From NCBI GenBank assembly GCA_013365325.1, contig JABVXV010000258.1:1-64000 (forward strand): DNA of 64,000 bases. The letters are read 5' to 3'. The notes beneath the pieces are model-generated. The model had not been told where the DNA came from. It made no database searches and saw only the letters and a program-made list of their open reading frames with translations. Positions 31,706 to 51,071 of this stretch are shown piece after piece (position 1 is the stretch's first letter; the number at the start of each line of letters is the position of its first letter). This DNA comes from Dipetalonema caudispina. Taxonomy: Eukaryota > Nematoda > Chromadorea > Rhabditida > Onchocercidae. A program made the translations under genes and the position numbers.

Positions 31706-32820
31706 ACTGAGATAAGCCAAGCAGAGTATTCACATTTTACAAAATTTTTATAAATTTGCATCAAATTTATTATTTTACAAATCCTGTTATCTTCAAGAAT
31801 TTTGTATGCATTTTGAGGAGAGTCTTTGTTTTTTATTATAGCAAATTTATAATAATTTTGCTATAATAAAAAATGAAAACTTTTTTTAAAATAATGACAT
31901 CGCCGTGAATTCTTTTATTTACTATAAGTAAATTTTGCGAATTTCGTTTTTTTTTTCCTTTTTTTATGATAGTCATTAGCTGTCGAAAAGAAAACATAAA
32001 CAACATATCCTATAAACGAAACAAAAATAGCGCTTCTATTTTGATAAATGCACACATTGATCGATAATCGATTTTTTTGATCAACGATTGCCATTTGTTT
32101 TTCCCTTTTTTTTCGTGAATTTTAATGCTGCTTGATCAATTCATATTATGCTAACCCCTGATGTTTTGTTTTTGGTGAATTTTGACAAGTATAAAAGATT
32201 GAAATAATCACGATTCAATACTTCCTTCAACAGAGTACATTTTACAAATTATTTAGAAATTGATTCGAGAGGCAACGATTGAAGTATGGCATAAATTATA
32301 TGAATTTAAGTCTCTTCTATGACTAAAATCTAGCGGATTATATGAAAATTATACGATACCAATCTATCTAATCGTTTTCCCTAAATTATATAGTCGAATT
32401 TAGCAAGTTTTCAAGAATAATTTCAATAAGCAAATTTATAATTTATCAAATTTCGAAAATAATTCTATTTTTACTGTTAAAAATTTCAAAATTTGCATGC
32501 AGTAAATGATATTGGTTGCTATTTCATTTTGATAAATGGAATAAATTGTTGAAGAAATTTAAATGATAGAAAGAAATTTGCCTGATGATACAAATAATGC
32601 AAACAATATGTGTTAAAAATGGATTAAACAATTATACTGAAAAAGAATTGAAACGAATTCACTGACAGTTTCGAGTTCATCGTAATGCAAATAATATGAC
32701 ACTATGACCTTTACGTCATTCAATTATTTTGATCATATCAAATTGATGATTAAATATGCTTTCAGTTCAAGGAAGGAAAACTTACGAATTGCGAAAATAA
32801 TTCCTAAGACGCAAAACGTT
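31706..32820. other. Intergenic, 3' of the FAXC-like gene
   Basis: About 1.1 kb of AT-rich sequence holding the 3' end of the FAXC-like gene and the 3' flank of the tRNA. Nothing else is supported. Confidence 0.5.
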
Positions 32821-32891
32821 TGCGCCAACCGGGAGTTGAACCCGGGTCTGCACCGTGGGAGGGTGCAATGATACCGCTACACCATTGGCGC
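32821..32891 (-). tRNA. tRNA-Gly (anticodon CCC)
   Basis: A 71-base cloverleaf on the minus strand. The acceptor stem GCGCCAA pairs perfectly with TTGGCGC, followed by discriminator A. The D arm carries TGGTGTAGCGGTATCA. The anticodon stem GCACC/GGTGC encloses loop CTCCCAC, giving anticodon CCC (glycine, codon GGG). The T arm CCGGG/CCCGG encloses TTCAACT and contains a proper B box. A TTTT run lies a few bases after the 3' end, as expected for RNA polymerase III termination. There is no intron. By all visible criteria this is an intact gene. Confidence 0.95.
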
Positions 32892-34253
32892 ATCTCACTG
32901 GTGTACTACCAGTTCATATAATTTTACCATTTCTTTAATTAAAAGTTATGGTTTTTTTTTTTTGATGTTACTACTGAAATCCGGTAATTTATCCGGTTAC
33001 TTGCCCGGAATCTCGAGGTGTAAAAGTGCAAACAAATTTGTTCGATGTTAATGTTCCCTGGAATTAATGAGATTAACAGAACTATTCAAAAGTTTTCGGG
33101 ATCAGTTCGACTTGATAATACCCACCTATGGGCTCATTTACAGTTGGCCAAGTTCGATATAGACAATATCTCATGGAATTGTTCTTTTCTCTCTTTAGGA
33201 TAGTTTCCTAATAGCTGAAACCTTTTTCATTCGCTTACAAAAACAAAAAAAAAGAAAAATGAAATTGATATGTAATTAATCACATTCATTATATTTGTAA
33301 CAGGTGATTTTGCAATTCGAAAATTTTCATTTCTTGCACTTTAATTTTTCAAAAATTAAAATTTCGAAGGTTAAAAAAGTGAAGTTATTAATTGCAGTTT
33401 TGATTTGATTAGTAAATTGTTTAAAGTTAAGTTAGAAAAACTATCCATTCCGACATATACACATACTAATAATGCATTCCGAATTATCACAAGATAATGG
33501 CATTGAATCATCAATCAAAATTATTTTTAATCGTTAAATTCTTAAATGATCAGTAACTCTATTTATCAACATCACAAAACTTGAAATTTACATTTTTGAA
33601 AAAGGATCGTTAATTATGAAATAAGATATAAATGTTAGTTGAATATGAAGTTTGATTAGACATTGTTAATCAAATATAAACCAGAAACTAATGATGTTAA
33701 TCAGTTAATAAGTATATCAATTCATTTTAATTCCTGCATCATATGCCAAATTTGTATAAAGCCACTTGGGCAAAATTTTAATAATTGGAAAATTTTACAA
33801 ACAATAATTTGTGTATTGTGATCGATAACATCGTAAGGATAAATTTTGAGAGCATTTGTTAGATGAAGCCATAAGGAAGTGGCCAAAAATAGGCTTGTAA
33901 GAAAGAATTAAAAATTTCACATTGGTTATCATAGTTTTACTGTCTTGAAAATATATTTATTAATATTTTCGAAAAAATGTTTTTACACAATTAATTTCTT
34001 CTTTATCATAATCTCTTTGTCTATTACAATTTCTTTCACGTGTTGATAATGGTGAAGAATAGCAATATTGATTGTCTCTTTTCTATGAAGCAATTTTACA
34101 TTATTGCAACGAGGAGAATTTAAAATGATAAATATCAATGTTCGAGCAATTATCGTTCAGTTTATTTCATAAAATTTATCCGGATCGGTTCAATCACTTT
34201 CTTCTACGTAGCGCTTATTTGAAACTTTGCTAATAGTATCAGAAATATTAAGT
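32892..34253. other. Intergenic, between tRNA-Gly and the phosphatase locus
   Basis: About 1.4 kb, AT-rich, with no supported gene. It includes the tRNA 5' flank and the upstream region of the phosphatase locus. Confidence 0.5.
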
Positions 34254-34653
34254 ATGGATAAAATCGTACAAAAAGTGGCAGCCACAATGAAGTGAGTATA
34301 TGCATATATTTTTTTAAAAAGTATTTATAAAATTGCATAAAGAATTTGAGGATTCTTCTTATCATTTTGATAAAGATATTGGTGATTAGTGTTAACATTT
34401 TGATGGGGATATTTTGTAATTGCTATTATCATTTTAGTAGAGATATTAGAGATTACCTTTATCATTGCTAGTAAAGAAAGATGTTAGAAAACGTCTTATC
34501 ATTCTCGTGGAAAAATTTACCACAATAAAGTAAAGTTGAGAATTTCAAATGAATCAGATGAAAGTTTTTAACCGAATCCTTTTCTATTTCTACTGTTATT
34601 TTGTGAATTAAAAATGTAAGCTTTTCAGGATTCGAAGAGCTACTGCAGAACAG
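34254..34653 (+). other. Two possible upstream mini-exons of the phosphatase gene
   Basis: An ATG at 34254 opens a short frame (MDKIVQKVAATMK) ending at a strong donor, AA|GTGAGT (34291). It joins in phase to 34629-34653 (KIRRATAEQ) after TTTTCAG and before CAG|GTATTC. The peptide resembles the N-termini of nematode PTPs. However, it ends in phase 0, and no good phase-0 acceptor precedes the next coding exon, so the link to the main gene is unresolved. Confidence 0.3.
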
Positions 34654-34885
34654 GTATTCATTGTTTGATCATTTCCCTCCGTTCAACTGATTGAACAAAA
34701 TTTGAAATGATTTGTTAAAGGCAATAAAATTTGTTGATGAATGTTCTTTAACATTTTATTCCCATTGAATAAAATGTATTAATCCATTTTGAAAATTTAT
34801 TTATTGAATTCGGTTTTGTTATATTTTAATTTATGAATTGATATGATAAAATCCATCAATAAGGCATTTAGAAGAGTGTAAATAA

Positions 34886-34911
34886 AGAGAAAGAGAAAGA
34901 GAAAGAGAAAG
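34886..34911 (+). repeat. (AGAGAA)n microsatellite
   Basis: Short tandem array of a six-base purine unit, about four to five copies, within the intron between the possible mini-exons and the main phosphatase gene. Confidence 0.8.
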
Positions 34912-35285
34912 ATGGTAAGAAAAACAAAAAAGAACAGCCGAAAACAACAGAAAAAAAACGAAAGAAAACATTTTTTAGAATTCTTGGCCGAAAACACGAG
35001 GAATATTCAAGTTCATCAACAATGTTTGTTTTGATCAAAATTTGAATTAATGTTTGATTAAAATTTTACTCAAAATTAAAAATTTGACACTCACTTGTTA
35101 TAAAATTTTCTCTAGTTTCAGTAAACAAATTATTGCAAATATTAATAGAAAAAATTTGAACGAAATTTTTATCGTCAAAAACAGAAATTGATCAATAAAG
35201 CTGTTCTTTCAAATCAATCATATGTAAATATAATTATACTGAAATATTCATGCAAAAGTTCAGTTTAATAAATTAAAGAACTCAA

Positions 35286-38200
35286 ATGAGTGTGTTGGAT
35301 GAATCAACAATAACTAAAGAGATGGAAAAATTGAAAACAGATCTGAAAAATGGGCCAGCACGTGATCAGGTCATTCATCTGTTTAATACTTTTCAAAAAG
35401 GATTAAAATTTAAATAACAATCATTAATTGATCGATTGATCAGTTGATTCAATTATCTCACTTATTCCAATTGAATGACAGCAAAATTTCATCTTTAACA
35501 GAGTGAGGTAAAAATGTAATAGCAAATATAATATTGCAAAAAATATCTTTTCATTTTTGAAATAAATCATGAAAACATTATTAAACGAAAACGATTTCTT
35601 AATTACTAGCAAATTTAGTGTTATATTAAAATTGATACTTCAATGAAAATATCTTAGTTTAAAAGATTGTTATATGCTTTTATTGAAGGAGCAAACTAGC
35701 AAATACAATAAAAAATGTGCAACATATTAAATATTTGCTATTATTTTTATAATTATTGTACAGGCAAACAAATGGAGTGATTCATTGTTGGATAAAGGTA
35801 TAGTTGGCTTAGAAATGGAATTAGAGAAATTGAATAAAGCTGTTGAAAAATTGGGAACAAAAGGATTTGATGCTAATATGGAACGGAATTTTAGCAAAGT
35901 AAGGCATTATTGGAAATATTTCAAAATTTTTCCATTATTATTGCAAGAAAAAAATTAGAAATATTAATTTTTAATTTTAAAAATTTTTCATATATGTTAG
36001 AGTAATTAGCTTTCACTTCAAATACAGACAAATTTTGAAAAAAAAAAAAATTGAATCAAATAGGAATTTAAAGTTTACCTTTTCAGGATGTAATATGTCA
36101 AGATAAGGATCGAGTTTTGCTAAAAAATGAAGCAAACAATTATATCCATGCAAATTATATAAGCACACCAAATTTCAAAAAACACTTCATTTGTACGCAA
36201 GTATGTAAATTTTACTTCAACTATCCATTTAATTTAAGCATACCATATATTAATTTTAAAGTAATTACACTAAAAACTTTTCACGTAATTATTGGCTAAT
36301 TTTGTAATCTAATTTTAACAATAGGAAACACATATTGGCAAATTTTAAAACAAAAAAAAAAATCTTATCCTAATTTTTAATCATTTTAATCATTACAATA
36401 TTTTAATATTATATGGTAAATTTTCAATTAAAATAATCGAACCATTATGATTAACCTAACAATTTCATTCTTAGTCAGTAAATTAATTTGATAGAATAAT
36501 TTTATTGATAAATTTTAATAATAAGATAAATTTGAATAGTATTAATGTTTTATTTGTAATTTATTGTCATTTTCAGCGACCATTGTTGACAACCGTAGAA
36601 TCATTTTATAAAATGCTCATACAGGAAGAGGTGCAATGTGTTGTGATGTTGTGCTCCTTTGCTGAAATTACTGAAAAAAATTGCCCGCCGTATTTTCCGC
36701 AATCATCCGCAGAGAAGCCAATGAACTTTGGCACTGTTACTATCACATGCATTATTGTATATTAATTAGAATAATTTAATTATATTAGTAATCAAAGTAG
36801 TTATAAAATTTTATTATATGAATTAAATAATTATACAGTTATTTACAAGTGTAAAACTTAAGATTATCCCATTTTATTGCGTAATTATCGTATGATTTAT
36901 TATATTAAATCATTTTTTTTACGGCATTTATTATTAATTTCTAAATTATTTTTGATTGCGTATGAATTACCAATATTAGTTGATATTATTATTATTATTA
37001 TATTATTCTTATTATTGCAAATATTATCAATTATTAATAGTAATTATTATTGTGCATTATTTTTGTTATCAATATTATTTTCAAATTTATTATTACTAGT
37101 ATATACTGAATTTTCTGCAATTATTTCCTTTTATTATTTTCTCAATTACATTTATAATTGTAGTAATAATTATCATTATAATTGTTATTCTTAATATCGT
37201 AATCATAACAATAGTTATTATTATAATTATAATTACAATTACTATTGTTATTATTGCCCTTATCTTGATTTTATCTATTAAAACTAATATATAAATAATG
37301 TTAACGAATTAATTTTTTTCCAGATTTTACAAATGAATTATATGTGCAAAAATTTTCATACCCAATTTAATTTCCCTTTGATTTTTCGTAAATTTTTCTT
37401 TGAAATTAAATTATAAATCTTTTCACTTTTTTTTTTATAATTCTGATTTATTTTTGTGGAAGAAATTGTTGAAAGGTTGAAATATCTGGTACGTAACCAT
37501 AACTTTTCCTCTTTTACGTTAATTATTTGGTGCTAATTTGATATAAATAAAAGTAGAACTTGAAGATTTTAATAAAATGTTGTTGATTTTAGACAGAAAA
37601 CATGAAAGAGGAAACGGATATAACGATTACAACACTGAAAATAGCTGAAGTTGGTAAAAAACAACTCTTAGTGAAACATTATCGTTGGAAAAATTGGCCT
37701 GAAAGGGGCTTTCCGGATTTGTCACTTACTATTTTCAATTTGATATGCGCTATTCGAAATTCTAAGAAACCGATCGTTGTGCATTGCTCTGATGGTGTAT
37801 TTCTATGATTTTTCTTATAATTAGCTTGAAAAAAAAAAAAAAAAAAAAGAAATTTTTTCATGACAAAGTATATTATATTAATGAAATATGCTATAACATT
37901 AATACTTTAAAGAATTATTAACTTATATAGACAACAAATAGTCAATTAAAATCAAAAAATACAAGCAATATTTTTGTTACAATAAACCAATCATACTGTA
38001 TATAAATTGAATAATAATTTTATTTTGTGGAAATTAAGTATTTGAATAGGTGTTGGCCGAAGCGGTGTATTTGTAGCCATTGAGTGCATATTGCAAAAAC
38101 TGATACGAGGTGGAAATTGTGCTGATTTCGTTGAAATGATAAAAGGAATTCGAAATCAACGTGCTATGGCTATAAGAACTCCTTTGGTTTGTTTACAAAT

Positions 38201-38930
38201 TTTAATGCTAATATAATTTTGAATTGAAATTAAAGATTAATTTCTTATGTATAATATTTATATTGTGAGTATAATTGAAATAAGATAGGCTTGAAGAGAA
38301 AAGTTATGACTAAGGGAAGAAAAAGGTAATAATGATGAGAGGAAGAGAAAAAAGGAAAAGTTGGATTTTTTATTTTACTTTTACAAAGAACAGTTTCTTA
38401 AAAATTGACAATCAAAACATTTTCATTAATAGAAATTTAATTAACAATGCTATTTGATCATTACAACGATAAAATTTTTTGTAATGGATTTTATAATGTT
38501 AATTTTTGAAAAAACTTTGGAAAAGGTTTATTAAATGATGCGATAAATTTTTAAATACTAAAATTTTGTCAATTAATTGGAAATTATTCATATAATAATT
38601 GGAAAATGCAGCAATACATTGTACTCAATCGCTTGTTACTTCACTTCTTTCATGAACTTAACCTTATTGATATGTCACAACGTTTACTCGAATTTATTGA
38701 TGATTATGATGCATATGTAAGAAAGCATAAGGTAAGAAGAAATGCAATTTAAATTTCAAAAGAAATTTAACCTATTGCTCAAATTTAATGTTAATATCAA
38801 TCTATTGCATGAAATTTTAATAGTAATTAATTATTTCATTCTTGAAAATTAACATACATTTAACATGTTAATTGTTCATGAAAATCATAATCATCATTTT
38901 TCCTTTTTTCTTTTATAGGACGAGAAATGA
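35286..38930 (+). CDS. Nematode-type protein tyrosine phosphatase domain protein, catalytically altered
   Basis: Single PTP-domain protein of the type expanded in nematodes. Exons from the ATG at 35286: 35286-35369, 35764-35898, 36087-36200, 36577-36756, 37593-37794, 38050-38186, 38612-38731 and 38919-38930 (327 residues, all phases consistent). Landmarks: NYIHANYIST, HFICTQ, the IQEEV helix, VKHYRWKNWPERGFPD, IVVHCSDGVGRSG and LQYIVLNRLLLHFF. The CX5R loop (Cys236 to Arg242) is present, but its second residue is Ser-Asp rather than the usual Ser-Ala. The WPD loop reads WPE (Glu208), and the substrate loop KNRY reads RNFS. Full phosphatase activity is therefore doubtful, and a binding or weak-activity role is possible. 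The start is tentative: TTCAG lies 22 bases before it and could be a splice-leader acceptor, or two upstream mini-exons may belong here. Confidence 0.85.
36970..37260 (+). repeat. ATT/TTA-rich low-complexity tract in a phosphatase intron
   Basis: Imperfect trinucleotide repeats of ATT, TTA and AAT types, covering much of an 836-base intron. They produce a spurious 105-residue open frame rich in Ile, Leu, Tyr and Asn. Confidence 0.7.
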
Positions 38931-39175
38931 ATGTAATTTTAACAAGAAATTATAAATAGCAATCATTATATGTCTCTAATAATTGTACCTATCAATTTAT
39001 GCACAATGTATTTATCACAGTAAACTTTAAATGTCATACTTCTTCAATATTGTTTTCACATCAATACAATGAAATGAATTTTCACTTCTTAAATAGAATT
39101 TCAAATGAATAGTTTTTTTAAAAAGTTTTCGTAGTAACACCAATAAAATGAATAATATAAAAATGAATGATACGA

Positions 39176-39203
<28 letters not shown>
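39176..39203 (+). repeat. Poly-T tract, 28 bases
   Basis: Uninterrupted T run between the phosphatase stop codon and the LIM gene, followed closely by an AT dinucleotide-rich patch (39211-39237). It is probably low-complexity sequence with no coding role. Confidence 0.9.
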
Positions 39204-39207
<4 letters not shown>

Positions 39208-39389
39208 AAAATATATTCATATATGAATATATATATAATGGAAAAAGTGAGAAAAAATTACAAATTTGCATATTTTAAGATTTTTTTTTTTCAAACATAT
39301 AAAATAGTTTCAAAATAGTAGAAGAATTGAAAGGATCGATATTGAGCGGTTACTCATATTATTAGCTGAATTTTTTAATTCGAGCCAAA

Positions 39390-40792
39390 ATGGGTGATTC
39401 AACAATAAGCCATGGAGTCGGATATGTTCCACAGCCAGAAGGTGATCGTCGAATGTGCGCCCTCTGTAATACATCGTTGGGAGAAGAAGCTGTAATTGCA
39501 ATGAATCGCCTTTGGCATCCTGATCATTTCCGTTGTCATGCTTGTAATGCACCAATTAAGCAAACATATCAAGTAATCATTTCCCTTGGATCAATATCAT
39601 AATTCGAATGAATATCATAATCCTTCTCTCGGATAACATTAGTTGAACTTTGAACCGATCATAGTGTTTATTATAATATTTGTTTCACAGTAATTTCAAG
39701 CACATCATTGAGATATATTCTTTAATTAATAATACAATATGTTTAAGAATGAAATAGTTATTCTTAGGTGGAAGAAAAAAAAGGAAAATCCATTTAATTT
39801 TAATGATATAAAAATGTATAATTTGTCAATTTTATTTTAAATTTGAAAATTATGAATTTGTATATTTTTTATAATTTACATTAAATTGTACATAAAAATG
39901 GTAAAATTTTTAGATTGCAGATGATATGCCATATTGTGTACAATGTTTTTCTAAGAAATATAATCCAAAATGTCATGGTCTGTTAATAATTTTTCCTTTT
40001 TTTGATATCATTTTGAATTCTTATTCATGAACTAATAATTAAATAATGAAGAGTATACAAAATGATGAAAAATAAGAGAAAAGAAATTAATTACCAAATA
40101 TCAGTTGGCAATTATTATATTATTAATGCAATCATCTATCTCTAAACAGTTTCTTTTTTTTTGAATTTTCCTTTTTATTTCAAAAATTATTATAAACTTT
40201 AATTGTGCAGTACATTTTTTAATTTCTTCTTCATTTTTAAAAATGATCATAAAGGAAGATTTGTTAAACGAGCGAATCCTTTATTTTAAAGATTTTAATT
40301 TCTATCTCTATCAGAGAAAAAATGAGTAAATTTTCACATTTACTATACAGCAAATAATGCTGTTAAGTTAAATTTAGTAAATTACATTACTGGAATAAAT
40401 TCAGTAAATGATATTTTTCGCTAATAAAGTATTTGACAGTCAAACTATGTCAAATTATAATTCTTGATAATGAGTTTTCATTTTGCATTTGCATACTTCA
40501 TTTGAATCCATCATCACCACTTCGATGTACTAAAACTTCCCATTCATAAAAAATTCTAATATACATTTTTAATGCAGGTTGTGGTGAGATACTTATCGAT
40601 TCCTGTTTGATTGCACTTGATAAGCATTGGCATCCACGTTGTTTCACGTGCGCTGCATGTAAGCAACCATTACCAAATGGTGAACATTACATTATCGATG
40701 ATTTACCATATGACCGTGATTGTCATTGGGAGAAACGTCTCGAGAAGCGTATTCGTATCACGCAAGAAGCACATACACGGATGGATCATTAA
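39390..40792 (+). CDS. Small two-LIM-domain protein (paxillin/leupaxin-like LIMs)
   Basis: Three exons, 39390-39572, 39914-39977 and 40578-40792, encode 153 residues with two consecutive zinc-binding LIM domains and little else. LIM1 begins CALC, continues with WHPDHFRCHAC, and its second finger starts YCVQC. LIM2 begins CHGCGE, has HWHPRCFTCAAC, and ends with a final zinc ligand in DRDCHW. The C-terminal tail (EKRLEKRIRITQEAH) is basic and helical. LIM pairs mediate protein-protein contacts at adhesion sites or on actin structures. The spacing resembles paxillin/leupaxin LIMs, but the LD motifs of paxillin are absent, so the exact subfamily is unknown. The start is the first ATG before the conserved block. 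A polyadenylation-like AATAAA lies at 40956-40961. Confidence 0.88.
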
Positions 40793-41775
40793 AAGATGAA
40801 TTTTTTTTGTTAATTTCTTTATAGAAACTCAATAGAATATCTAACTTTTTCTCAAAAATTTGAAATTCACATCCTACTCTCCACATATATTGCAAATGAT
40901 GAACCTTCTGTTAAAAATAATCTGATCAAAGTTAAATTAGTATTTTCATGATTTAAATAAAATCCAACAAAAATATATTTCATGTATACATCATGAAAAA
41001 TGTCAATATTTACGTTTAAAATATGAGAACATGAAATTAAAGAATGTTAACTTCCAAAATTCTCACTTGATAGTTAAATTGAAAATAAGGAATTAAATGT
41101 GATAATATACCACTCTGTATCATATTTTATTATAAATTTTAAAGAGTTTTCAATATTCTAAAAATAATACATAATCATCATATTCCTCTGATAAATGATT
41201 TGAATGGTTTGTAATCCTTTCGAACATATCAAAGAGAATTTATCAAAAAAGAAAGAAATGGTTTATTGTTTGCTTTGTTCACATAGCAAAACAAATAAGA
41301 AAGAAGTATATTAGCAATAAAGATTTAAAAATTTGACATAAAACAAAAGATAGCTAAAATTTAAAGTAATGATATAACTTTAAAGTAATGGTATAGTAAT
41401 GTGTATGTGTATGGGTATGTGTATATATATATATATATATATATGTATATGAATGCATATGGATGTGTATGTTTGTGTATAAATAACGGAGACGTCGAAT
41501 AAGTCAATCATATGCTTCGTTTATAAAGTACATGCGAAAGAACTGCAAAAATGATAGATATAAAAAAACAGCATAGATTCATCATAAGGCAATATTTTAC
41601 TGCTTGTAAATGAAGAAAATGCATGTTGAAAACTGTTGATAAAATGAATAGGATGAGAAATCATATCTAAATTTCATATACTATGACTAAATGGCTTAAG
41701 GCTTAAAGCTGCTTTTAGTTGTTTTTCCAGCTTCCACCTTCCTTTTGGATCGGTTTTCTAAAAGATTTTGAGGCT
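40793..41775. other. Intergenic, convergent 3' flanks of LIM and BTB genes
   Basis: About 1 kb between the LIM gene stop and the distal alternative exon of the BTB gene. It contains the LIM 3' UTR and a TG/TA-rich patch at about 41400-41480. No further gene is seen. Confidence 0.5.
41422..41444 (+). repeat. (TA)n microsatellite
   Basis: About eleven TA dinucleotides flanked by TG-rich repeats (GTGTATGTGTATGG), between two convergent genes. Confidence 0.85.
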
Positions 41776-41825
41776 TCATCTCCCGAATAAGGTAAAATCC
41801 GGTCTCAGTATTCCGTCTCCAGCAC
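41776..41825 (-). other. Possible alternative last exon of the BTB gene
   Basis: On the minus strand, AAATAG precedes GTGCTGGAGACGG. If the last exon of the BTB gene used its internal donor GATG|GTAAAC, this exon would join in phase and add AGDGILRPDFTLFGR before a TGA, in place of the short KR end. The conserved domain does not reach this far, so homology cannot decide. Confidence 0.35.
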
Positions 41826-42118
41826 CTATTTATTTTAAAAGTAGATGTGTGATCCACAAAAAGAGAAGGGAAATCTATAAAATTCAAACGAATAATATCA
41901 AGATCTGAAAGTACTTTTATAAATTGACCATTTATAAACTGTAAATAACAAATTGTACCTAAGATCAGCTACAATACATGAAAGCTACCTCCTCAATTCT
42001 TTAACCGTCATAAGAGAGCTCCACTTGATAAAATCAATGATTCGCAAATGTTATAAAATCGAAAATAATAAGGATAAATTAATATTTCAAACTGCAATAA
42101 TTTAGAGCCGTAGTGTGC

Positions 42119-42188
42119 ACCACTAGCTCGATGGTATATGTTATCGCTTGATAAAGGATAATGTAACCTAAGTTCCCGTTATATCCCA
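42119..42188 (+). other. Weak tRNA-like remnant
   Basis: The sequence has an A-box-like TAGCTCGATGGTA, a stem TTATC/GATAA around TTGATAA, and a B-box-like AAGTTCCCGTT about 35 bases later. The anticodon loop is too large and the acceptor arms do not pair. At best this is a decayed tRNA-derived sequence; it may be chance. Confidence 0.2.
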
Positions 42189-42446
42189 TTTTACAGTTTA
42201 GTTTTGTACTTCTCTACCAGCAACAAACAGCAGAACCTTCAATACACACAGTAACGAATAAATCGATAAGGAAAAAAAAGTCACCTTAATTTCATATATT
42301 TTCTTTGTTAATGGTATCTAGTATGATTCATCATCATTTGTTTAGACAGCGCTATAACTCCTTTTAAACAAAATATCGAAAACTATTAGATAAGAATAAA
42401 TGACAGAGAAAGAGAAGGATAAATAACAAAAACACGAATACACATA

Positions 42447-49429
<6,983 letters not shown>

Positions 49430-49822
49430 AACAAACCACACGTAACGTCTAGGTTACGCATACGCTTCTAACTGAATATACTTTGATATTGTTACCCGTT
49501 ATTTCGTATGATTGAACCTGTTTTGAAGGAAAAAAAAAATAAAATTAAACACATTCGAATTAAATTTAAGAATATAGAGTACACTTAGAAAGAGGATTAG
49601 ACATGTCATGCAATCTAAAAAGATACTACATAGAGAGAATAGAATTGGGAAGAGATAGAGAATGGTTAACAAAAAAAAAAAAAAAAAAGAAAAACAAAAA
49701 TATAATTTCTTAGTACAAAATAATATGTATTATTGAGGAAGGATGAAGAAATAGTACTTAAATGAAGAGGATATAGAAATCGATAAAATAAATAATGGAA
49801 GAGGATAAAGATATTAAAGATT

Positions 49823-49844
49823 GAGAGAGAGAGAGAGAGAGAGA
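49823..49844 (+). repeat. (GA)n microsatellite
   Basis: About eleven GA dinucleotides in the 5' flank of the BTB gene; GA/CT tracts can sit in promoters, but no role is shown here. Confidence 0.85.
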
Positions 49845-50205
49845 AAGAAATGTAAGAGAATAAATTATTCGTAGTTTTAGTTTGATGTATTATAAAGTTA
49901 GTGCTCATTGATTACCATTTATTATACTAAAATATCATTTTTCCCGAGATTTCCCAGTAGATTGTGAAGTTTTCAATTTATTATTTAGTTTATTTTAATA
50001 GCATTTAATATATACTTCTTAATAGTAAATAGAGAGTAAAGTTATTTTCATTATTAGATTAAATATATTATGTATAATAATAAAATTTGCATTATATTTT
50101 AGACGTACTTTAAACATACGTGAACGTAAACGTGAATAAATAGAAATACACATATGATTAGATTGATTTGTTCAAAAGTACACTCATATATTATCATGGA
50201 TCTAT

Positions 50206-50206
<1 letters not shown>

Positions 50207-50237
<31 letters not shown>

Positions 50238-50246
50238 GTGTGTGTG
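50207..50246 (+). repeat. (TG)n microsatellite, first array
   Basis: About 40 bases of TG repeats with TA interruptions, followed by a CTGT/CCGT-rich stretch. Confidence 0.9.
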
Positions 50247-50670
50247 CATGTCTGTTTGTCTATCCGTCTGTCTCTCTGTTGTATTTTTTATGTGTATGAA
50301 ATGAGCAAGAAATATTTCCATTCCATCGAAATGAAATTTTGAGGGAAATGATTACAACATATGGCAAAATTTAGCATTGATTTTTTTTTTTTTTTTTGAA
50401 AATGTTATTTGTTATTAATTATAAATTGTTTAATTTTAATCTTAAATTAAAATATACTCAATCATTAAAATATAAATGCATAATTCGTATTGTATTGATT
50501 TATCAAAAGTTTAAATAAGATATATTGAAGAATGATTCAGTAAGCAAATTTTTTTTCTTTTTCTGCTTTCTTTACAAGCTTATAGACTAATTCTTTATTT
50601 ACATTTTTCTCGATATCTCTTTAATTAATGTTTTGCAGATATATGAATCTATGTATGTCTGTGTCTGACT

Positions 50671-50693
50671 GTGTGTGTGTGTGTATGTGTGTT
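50671..50693 (+). repeat. (TG)n microsatellite, second array
   Basis: A shorter TG array with the same GTGTCTGACTGTG-type flank as the first, which suggests related low-complexity blocks. Confidence 0.8.
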
Positions 50694-51002
50694 TATGTAT
50701 ATCCATGTATCATTATCTTATCTGATGATAAATGATCATTATTGAATGCTAGGATAAGATAGTGAGAAGTTGTTTGAAGATATGCAACAGTCTTTAAGAT
50801 TCTATCAGACATTTTCAATCAATCAATAAGAATTTGATTGCATTTTTTTTTTTATTTTAACTTTCGAAGTGCTTCTCACCATGTTATCAAGTGCAATAGG
50901 AATAAAATGATCAATGAATGAATAGATGGTAAAATGTCACCTCAAGAAAATTTTCTCTCAATCATTCCTTTTATTTCTGCAAATGCATTTTACGAAAAAT
51001 GT

Positions 51003-51071
51003 TGTGTGTGTGTGTGTATGTCTGTCTGTCTGTCTATATTAAAGTGTATGTATGTGTGTGTGTGTGTGTGT
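51003..51071 (+). repeat. Compound (TG)n/(TCTG)n microsatellite, third array
   Basis: TG repeats, then CTGT tetranucleotides, then more TG repeats over about 70 bases. A CT array follows at 51282-51297. Confidence 0.9.

Noticed and set aside
36877..37194. 105-residue hydrophobic open frame that could suggest a membrane protein
   Set aside because: It is a translation of ATT/TTA repeats inside a phosphatase intron, and the flanking exons join cleanly across it.
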